A DNA stretch of 40,000 nucleotides from Neocallimastix lanati (nom. inval.) (Eukaryota > Neocallimastigomycota > Neocallimastigomycetes > Neocallimastigales > Neocallimastigaceae). Within the stretch, counting starts at the first letter, position 1. Every line of letters begins with the position of its first letter. The notes beneath the pieces are model-generated. The model was not told the DNA's origin. It saw only the letters and a list, made by a program, of their open reading frames with translations, and searched no databases. Location of the stretch: NCBI GenBank assembly GCA_016946835.1, contig JACVTC010000021.1, positions 1 to 40,000 of the forward strand. Direction: 5' to 3'. Shown here one piece after another: positions 26,633 to 40,000 of the stretch. The position numbers were made by a program, and so were the translations under genes.

Positions 26633-28339
26633 AATAAAAAATATTTAAATAAAAATAAAAATTTTATGAAATATTTGCCTAACTAAATCTCTTATAATAA
26701 ACTCCTCTCTCTATTTTAAGTGTTAAGTATTTTCTTTTATTTTTTTTTTATTTCTCGATTAATATTAATTATTAGTATTAATTGTATAAAAGGATTAAAT
26801 TTAATTAAGCTTAAATTTAATTCTTTACATATGTTGAGGTTCGGGACAGATCAATAATAAATATATAAATAAACACTAAAATAAAAAAAAAATTAAAAAT
26901 TAAAATATATCTTTTTTTTAAAATATTTTATTTATTTATTTAATGAAAATTATTCAATTAAAACTAAAGATAATTTAATTTCCTGAATAAGATTATATTT
27001 TTCAAGATTATTTTTTCTAAAATACAATTTTCTCATCCATTTATATATTTTTTTTATCGTTAGAAATGGTCAAGTCATTTTTTTAGAATATCTTAGAGTT
27101 ACATGTTTGAATTGTATTTAAATTATAAATTCATAATCTATTCTATTATAATAAATAATTATTACATATTATTAAATTCTAAACTATTTATTATTAATTG
27201 TAGTGATAATATATTTTAAAAATAATTTTATTACTTTTACAGAACTATTAGTAATAGAGTATTATTTAATTTTATACTATTTTTAAATAATAGTATTTTA
27301 GATTATTATATATTATTAATCTTATTATAAATAGGGTGTATTTTGGAAGGAAGTATTACTAATTTTAATGACAAGGATCATGGATTTAAGTAAAATATTT
27401 TTAAATCATTATTAATTATATTAATTTTTATTAATAATAAATAATCTGTATTAGTAATATTTGTAAAATAAAATTTTCTTTAATAATAAAATATTGATAG
27501 AATAATTCATATTAATAAAACTAGATATTGATAATAATATTGATTTAATAATATAGTATTAATTTTAATAATAAAGTATTAATATTGATAAAGAATTTAT
27601 ATTAATAATAATAAATTTAATATTAGTAATAATTTGGCAGTAATAGAACATAAGAAAGTTCTCCAAGTAAGGAAATAAATAATTTAATTTTAGTGGTTTA
27701 GTTAATTTTATGAAAAATAATAAAATTAACATTATTTGTTCATTCCTTAACACATATTTAAAAATAATTACCTCTAAATCCAATGATTCATTGAAAGGTA
27801 TTTCAAGATATGTTATATTGATTAGTGCTTGGTAGATGGTTCATGCCAAGCTTAAATGTAGGTTTTTCATAATGTCTTGAAGATTATAAAGTTCTTTGGA
27901 TTAACAACGATAAGTGTAATGCATTTACTTTACTAATTCTAAAAGGTTATTTCATTTTTTGATATCCCAATCATGAGCTCTAACTAAAAAAAAAAAAAAA
28001 AAATTTAAAAGAGGTTTTTTATAGAGGTCAACAAAATAATTTTCATCAGCAAATAGGCCACCACAACACCTTTTTTTTTTCAGTATTCACACCATATATA
28101 TTTATTAATGACATTATTTAATTAAAAAATGTTAAAATGTTATTATTATATATATTAAATAAAATAGATGATAAAAGGACTGTAAAAATAAGAAAAATGA
28201 AATTAGAATAAAATTTGAAATTACTTTTATTGAAGTTAGTAACTTCACAATTAGAAAATAATAAATAAGAAATTATAATATATTAAAACTTTAAAATAAA
28301 ATATTCGTTTAAAAACGAATATATTAAATTAATAAAATA
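26633..28339. other. intergenic, no gene recognised
   Basis: AT-rich sequence with short A and T runs. At 26827 TTTACA is followed by tgttgaggttcgggac, which looks like an LTR end with a primer site, and TATAAAAGG stands 44 bp upstream (26785). This may mark a further retroelement remnant. Short open frames here have no recognisable domain. Confidence 0.5.
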
Positions 28340-28530
28340 AATAAATAAAGTTAATAAAAAATGGGCTTTGACTTTAAAAGTCCATAACTCCTCAAATCGC
28401 CGCGATGGAGGGTTAAAAATAGGCGCAACCGATAGGTTGCGAAGAGAAAAATATTTTCGTCATTATATGAGGTCTCAAAGCCTCCTAGATGTCGAGATAT
28501 TTACATTTAAAGTTTAAGGGTGTTAATTAA
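28340..28530. other. GC-richer patch with hairpins, unidentified
   Basis: Stands out from its surroundings. cgcaacc and ggttgcg (28424-28441) form a perfect 7-bp stem with a GATA loop; atcgc-c-gcgat and gactt-tta-aagtc are smaller palindromes next to it. No coding frame. It could be the untranslated part of a lost retroelement or a structured RNA. I do not recognise it. Confidence 0.35.
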
Positions 28531-28775
28531 AATTAACTAAAATTTTTTATAATTATTTTTATTATAATTTAATTATTAAAATATAAATAACATATATCAA
28601 ATATAAAATATACCCTTATTAGATTAGGAAATTAATTACAAAATAACTAATATTTTATTTTTTATAATTATCTAGATAATATTAAAGAAAACTTAAAATA
28701 AAATAAACAAGGGATCCAATTTATTATTAAATAATTAAAATAAAAATTTATTTTAATTATTTAATTATAAAACAG

Positions 28776-34677
<5,902 letters not shown>

Positions 34678-34842
34678 ATATGATTAAAATAATAAATAAA
34701 GCCAATTTAAATTTTTTATATTTTTATTTTAAATTAAAAAAGTAAAAAATATTTAAAATCTAAATTATAAAAAAAAAAAAAATAAAATAAAAAAAAAAAA
34801 AAAAAAAAGTAACAAATATTTAAAGTCTAAATTATAAAAAAA

Positions 34843-34877
<35 letters not shown>

Positions 34878-34906
34878 CAAATATTTAAAGTCTAAATTAT
34901 AAAAAA

Positions 34907-34965
<59 letters not shown>

Positions 34966-35032
34966 CAAATATTTAAAATCTAAATTATAAAAAAATAAAA
35001 AAAAAAAAAAAAGTAACAAATATTTAAAATCT

Positions 35033-35083
<51 letters not shown>

Positions 35084-35090
35084 TATAATA
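34678..35090. repeat. minisatellite with A tracts after the ABC gene
   Basis: Five copies of a core like gtaacaaatatttaaa(g/a)tctaaattat, beginning near 34741, 34809, 34874, 34962 and 35013, separated by A tracts of different lengths (about 12 to 45). The minus-strand open frame across it (34897-35145) is a product of the T runs, not a gene. Confidence 0.8.
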
Positions 35091-36002
35091 AACCGTATAA
35101 ATTATTAATAAATATAAATAAAATAAAATAAACCAAAATACTCAATTAAATATGAACATACCAACATACAGATTATAAATATATTTCGTATTATAAATAA
35201 AAAATATGTATATATACTACAAATATTTAATATTTAAAAATATTTTTATTATTAAATATGTATTTATAAATTTTTTTTTATAAAATTTTTTTTTTAATAC
35301 TTTTAATTAATTATGTGTAAGAAACCTGGATAAATTTATTAATAATTAATAATCTGTCTTTCTTATTTAATACATTAATTTAATACATTAAATTATTGTA
35401 TTAATTTTATCCAATTATATTTCATGTATTAAGATAATATTAATTAAAGTAATTATACTTTATACTTAATATAAAAGTAGTAATATAAAGATGAAGATTA
35501 TAAGGAAATAGAAAATGATCTTGGATATATTTAATATTAAAGTTTAATACAAGCTATGATTGATAAAACATTAATTTATATAAATAAAAATTTAAATATA
35601 GATATTAATTACAATAGTAGATTAATAAATATGAAAAAGGAATTTACTAAATACTGCATTATCTTTACAAATCTTATAAATAGTACTACTATTCCTATTC
35701 ATAATCCCTAGTCCAATAAGTACAACTTAATTTGATTGAATTAGAGCAAGTAATTTCTTCATTATGCTTTTCTTGAATTTCTTAGTTAAGTCTTGTAAGT
35801 TTTTTCATCGTTAATTCTTTCTTCTTTAATCCCATTCATGCTTTTTCAGTTTATTTTTATATTTTTGCAAATGGAATGCAATATAGAGAACTTAAGGCTT
35901 TTCTTTTTTTATTACCCTTTTTAAATAAAAATCTAATTTTCGCATAAAAGGGCATAAACTAATACCTTAATATATATTTTTTTAAAATCTATAAAATAAT
36001 TT

Positions 36003-36039
<37 letters not shown>

Positions 36040-36200
36040 TAGTTGTATAAAATATTATAATATCTTATAATTTTAATCATAATTGAAATGGATTTTTTTT
36101 TTTTAACCCTTAATTATAATTTTTGCATAAATTAATATTAATTATTACATTTTGTTATTAATTAAATTTCTTAACCCTTAATTATAATTTTTACTACAAA
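35091..36200. other. intergenic
   Basis: AT-rich without a recognisable gene. 35500-35900 has slightly more complex sequence with short charged readings on both strands and could be a very old gene fragment. An AT dinucleotide run lies at about 36017-36040, and aacccttaattataattttt occurs twice (near 36105 and 36172). Confidence 0.45.
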
Positions 36201-36202
36201 TA

Positions 36203-36514
36203 TGGGTGTGGGACATTTCGCCAGGTTGCATTTCGCCATTTTTTTTTGAAAGCATGTGGCGTATTAAAAAAATGTGGCATTTCGCCAAATTGCAATTCGC
36301 CAAGTTGCATTTAGCCAAATTGAAAATTATTAAATAAATAAATAAATCAATAAATAAAATTAAATATTATTAATATCGCATAAAAACAATTTTTAAAAAA
36401 AAATATATTTTGAATTAATATTTATTTATTTATTCATTTATTTATATCAATACTCCACTTGTCGAAATGCAACTCTCCCTACAAATATTAATTATTATAA
36501 ATTATTATTGAATT

Positions 36515-36555
<41 letters not shown>

Positions 36556-37029
36556 CTCTAACTATTAATTAATTATAATAATTTTATACCAAATACTATA
36601 ATTATCTTTTTATTTTGATAATTAATTTGTCATTTTCTAATTTATTTGTTATTAGTATTAAGTTATTTAATTATATATTACTTATTTATTTAATTACGCT
36701 GTATAAATTGGGAGAGTTGCATTTCCCCAAATTGCATTTCGCCAAGTAGCTTTTCGCCAGGTTGCATTTCGACAAGTAGAGTATTGATATAAATAAATGA
36801 ATAAATAAATAAATATTAATTCAAAATATATTTTTTTTTAAAATTGTTTTTATGCAATATTAATAATATTTAATTTTATTTATTGATTTATTTATTTATT
36901 TAATAATTTTCAACTTGGCGAAATGCAACTTGGCGAATTGCAATTTGGCGAAATGCCACATTTTTTTAATACGCCACATGCTTTCAAAAAAATTGGCGAA
37001 ATGCAATCTGGCGAAATGCCCCGCACCCG
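36203..37029. mobile_element. fold-back element with long inverted arms
   Basis: Arms 36204-36479 and 36710-37028 are inverted copies with high identity, starting GGGTGTGGGACATTTCGCC and GGGTGCGGGGCATTTCGCC. The right arm has about 45 additional bases. Several repeats of a ttgcatttcgccaag type occur near both ends of each arm. The 230-bp centre is AT-rich with a long T run and no gene. TA stands on both sides (36201-36202, 37030-37031), fitting a TA target duplication. It is non-autonomous and the transposase family is unknown. Confidence 0.8.
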
Positions 37030-37069
37030 TATAAATTATTAAATATTTTTTTTATTTTTTTTATTTTTT

Positions 37070-37106
<37 letters not shown>

Positions 37107-37136
37107 AGGAGGCGGGTGTAGTAAAACCATAAGAGG

Positions 37137-37507
37137 TTTTTTTTTTAATTCTGTATTCATTTTCTATTTTTTTTTTTTTAATTCTGTATTCATTTTCTAT
37201 TTTTTTTTTTTTTTAATTCTGTATTCATTTTCTATTTTTTTTTTTTTTAATTCTGTATTCATTTTCTATTTTTTTTTTTTTTTTTAATTCTGTATTCATT
37301 TTCTATTTTTTTTTTTTTTTTTAATTCTGTATTCATTTTCTATTTTTTTTTTTTTTTAATTCTGTATTCATTTTCTATTTTTTTTTTTTTTAATTCTGTA
37401 TTCATTTTCTATTTTTTTTTTTTTAATTCTGTATTCATTTTCTATTTTTTTTTTTTTAATTCTGTATTCATTTTCTATTTTTTTTTTTTAATTCTGTATT
37501 CATTTTC

Positions 37508-37542
<35 letters not shown>

Positions 37543-37545
37543 TTA
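37137..37545. repeat. minisatellite, 11 copies with T tracts
   Basis: Eleven copies of aattctgtattcattttctat, virtually identical, separated by T runs of about 10-18. The last is followed by a run of about 32 T. The structure mirrors the minisatellite after the ABC gene: a conserved core with an unstable homopolymer. Confidence 0.9.
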
Positions 37546-38001
37546 TTTAGAAATATTATTATTTAGTAAATAAAAAACTAAATAAGAATATATAAATATA
37601 TATTTACAAATTTAATAATAATTTGTAAGCAAGTGGATTTCATATTTATAAATACTAAATTTTTATGATATATACTTCAAAATAAAATATAATATTATAA
37701 TAATATATATATTAATACATAATACATTATAGTTATTACCATCAAATAATAATTTAATAAAAAATTCTCCATAAATTTATTTTTATTAAAATATTATTTA
37801 TTTAATATATTATTTGCATTAAATTTTATAATAAAATTTTCCATAAATTTATTTTTATTAAAATATTAATTTATTTAATATATTATTTGTATTAAATTTT
37901 ATAATAAAATTCTCCATAAATTTATTTTTATTAAAATATTATTTATTTAATATGTATTTTATCAAATATTTAATTAATAAAGATGAAACAAGTTTGCTGC
38001 C

Positions 38002-38035
<34 letters not shown>

Positions 38036-38197
38036 TTATTTAATATATTATTTGCATTAAATTTTATATATTAATTTATAATTGTAAATGATATATTGGA
38101 ATTAATTTTATTTTTTTTTTATAAATTGTATTTATTAATTAAAATTTTAAATTTAAATAAATTTATTTTTCTTGGAGATTTTTTATTTATTAATATT

Positions 38198-38235
<38 letters not shown>

Positions 38236-38260
38236 TTTAAAAAAATAAAAAAAAAAAAAA
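37546..38260. repeat. AT-rich intergenic with three copies of a 72-bp repeat
   Basis: ccataaatttatttttattaaaat recurs at 37769, 37841 and 37914 (spacing 72 and 73), together with tttaatatattatttg and attaaattttataataaaatt. A further partial copy follows at about 38031. Long A and T runs lie at 38006-38031 and 38199-38233. No gene was seen. Confidence 0.7.
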
Positions 38261-38826
38261 TGAAGGGAATATGAAAAAAATAATTAATATATATATATAT
38301 TTATTAAAAGTTATTCATAGTAATTACATATTTTATATTTTGTTAATATTTTATATATTAATAGCAATTCATTAATCTTAAGTAATTTTATATTAATATT
38401 AATTTTTATATATTTTTATAAATATAAAATATATATAAAACAATAAAGATAAAAAATTATATAAATAAATATTTTATATATTTACGAATATTGCTACTAT
38501 TTTATCTATAATGTGGATAGATTATTATTTATTTATAAATTAGTCTTTATTTATTATTTCTATTATATTATATAGTATATTCTGATGTAATTTACACAAA
38601 TGAATATGTAACATATTTTTAATATTTTGTTATTAAATCAATTCCATAAATTAATAATAAATAAAGTTTTTTTTTTTTTTTTTTTTGTTTTACGAATATT
38701 AAAAATTTTAATTAAAATTTAATTTATTTTTATTTATTTTTATTTTAATTGGATAATTATGAAATTAGGTTACATTTTTATTATTTATTATATTATTGAA
38801 TAAATTAAGTATATTTTTCTTAAATG

Positions 38827-38891
<65 letters not shown>

Positions 38892-39337
38892 TAAAAAAGA
38901 AAGAAAAACAACTTTTAATGTTAACAATAAATAAATAATAAAATGATTATAAAAAATGTTCTATAATATAATATATATTATATTTATTTATATTAATTAT
39001 ACAAACTTTATTAATACTAATTTTTATTTATGAATTATTTCTTTTACTAAATTTAATTATATAATAAAAATTAAATTACCTATTAAATAAGTTTTTCAAA
39101 TCTTATTTTTTATTTTATTAATGATAATTTTAAAACTAATATTTGAAAATATACAATAATATATGTTATTATATATTATTACTATTTAAAATCATTTATC
39201 TTAAATATTATAAATAAGTTACTTTATATTTTTATGTTTTTATTATAGTTCATTTAAAAATAAGTATATAAGCTTAAAAATTTTTCTAAAATAATTTATT
39301 TAAAACCATAAATTAATTAATAAATAAAAATTCAAAA
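38261..39337. other. intergenic, upstream of the secreted protein gene
   Basis: AT-rich, with a T run at about 38669 and an A run of roughly 58 bases at 38831-38888. No gene. The last 100 bases before the ATG are almost only A and T, the usual upstream sequence in this genome; no definite TATA box can be chosen. Confidence 0.5.
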
Positions 39338-39814
39338 ATGAAAATTTCTTTAAAGTTATTATTCCTTTTAAATTCACTATTTGTTTTAGGTAATACTATC
39401 AAGAGTAGTAACGATACTGTGGAAAGCTACGTCAAAAACATAATCGACTTTGATAATATTATAAAGTTACATTATGAAGATAATGTATCTAATGAAGCCC
39501 TCAGTTCCTACTTAGAAAATGGTAAGAAATATGCCGAAGATTATTATATTTTAAATAATAAAGATCAAGATTTAAAAGATTTAGAACATAAAATAAATAA
39601 AGCCGTATTATCTTCGTTAGAGGAATCTGATTCAAAATATACTGGTGAACCTCTTTCAAAAAGAGATAACTGCCCTTGGTACAAGCGAGTTTATTGTGAA
39701 CCAATGATTGTTGTATTTAATCAAGTTTGCTTAAGAAAATGTGGAAGAAAAGATACAAGATGCTTAAAAGATTTCTGTAACGATCAATATAATTGCTACT
39801 TAGATTGCCGTTAA
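39338..39814 (+). CDS. small secreted eight-cysteine protein with Kex2 site
   Basis: 158 residues. Residues 1-19 form a signal peptide (Lys, hydrophobic LLFLLNSLFVLG). A charged pro-region follows to residue 109, ending in SKR, a typical Kex2 cleavage site. Residues 110-158 (49) hold all eight cysteines (112, 120, 131, 135, 142, 147, 153 and 157), enough for four disulfides. It looks like a secreted cysteine-rich peptide made as a prepropeptide. Whether it acts as an antimicrobial, signal, effector or structural peptide cannot be told; I do not recognise the family. No intron is needed. The ATG context (aaaaATG) is good. Confidence 0.8.
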   Translation: MKISLKLLFLLNSLFVLGNTIKSSNDTVESYVKNIIDFDNIIKLHYEDNVSNEALSSYLENGKKYAEDYYILNNKDQDLKDLEHKINKAVLSSLEESDSKYTGEPLSKRDNCPWYKRVYCEPMIVVFNQVCLRKCGRKDTRCLKDFCNDQYNCYLDCR

Positions 39815-39837
39815 AAAGTAAACCATAAAAATTAAAA

Positions 39838-40000
39838 TAAAAAATATTAGATTAAAAATAAATAAAGTAAAAAATATATATATATATATATATAAGAAAG
39901 TAAAATAAAATAAAATATATTTTGATTAAAAATAAATAAAGTTAAAAAAATATATATACATATATATATAGGAAAGTAAAATAAAATAAAATATATTAGA
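39838..40000. repeat. two copies of a roughly 75-80-bp AT repeat at the right edge
   Basis: gattaaaaataaataaagt, an AT/TA dinucleotide run, gaaagtaaaataaaataaaatatatt occurs twice, the second with a slightly interrupted run (tatatacatatatatata). It may continue beyond the window. Confidence 0.75.

Noticed and set aside
34897-35145. Minus-strand open frame of Phe runs
   Set aside because: Caused by A tracts of the minisatellite.

Overview
The window is extremely AT-rich eukaryotic DNA. It has long A and T homopolymers, Asn/Thr/Gln runs in proteins and a GT-AG intron. The style fits an anaerobic gut fungus (Neocallimastigomycota), but this is inferred from composition, the fungal-type Ty3/gypsy elements and a Kex2-type secreted protein. 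An AT-rich protist such as a dictyostelid cannot be excluded. No rRNA, tRNA, CRISPR or prokaryotic operon structure was seen.

Bases 1-26.6 kb are a nest of Ty3/gypsy LTR retrotransposons. E1 (143-7071, +) is a young chromodomain element with LTRs differing by one A, an AATCT target duplication and a primer site complementary to its own LTR (Tf1-like self-priming). It sits in the 3' untranslated part of E2, a decayed chromodomain element on the minus strand. E2's gag-pol occupies 12276 down to 7347 and its 3' LTR runs off the left edge. E2 was also hit in RNase H by a solo LTR (S1, 9192-9889, GTATA duplication). Its probable 5' LTR was hit at one AGGA site by three different elements in a row: E3 (13287-19745, gag-pol, no chromodomain), a solo LTR (X, 19750-20309) and E4 (20314-22811, a short gag-only element). 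To the right is E5 (22828-26078), a relative of E3 with two in-frame TGA stops, lacking integrase and ending at another LTR-like piece (Y).

These elements show how they are expressed and copied. Gag and Pol are joined in E3 and E5 by UUUAAAN -1 slippery heptamers. A third such heptamer lies before the E1 chromodomain. Stem-loops sit just upstream of the polypurine tracts in E1/E2 and, with a different sequence, in E3/E4. Stems enclose the primer sites of E3 and E4. The E3/E4 similarity suggests E4 is moved by E3-type enzymes.

From 28.8 to 34.7 kb lies one host-type gene, a full-length-style ABCA transporter. Its two large exons are separated by an intron made almost only of AAT/AATAATT microsatellite, and its first exon is not found. 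The remainder is AT-rich intergenic DNA with several minisatellites, an 827-bp fold-back element with long inverted arms (36203-37029), and a gene at 39338 for a small secreted, Kex2-processed, eight-cysteine protein.
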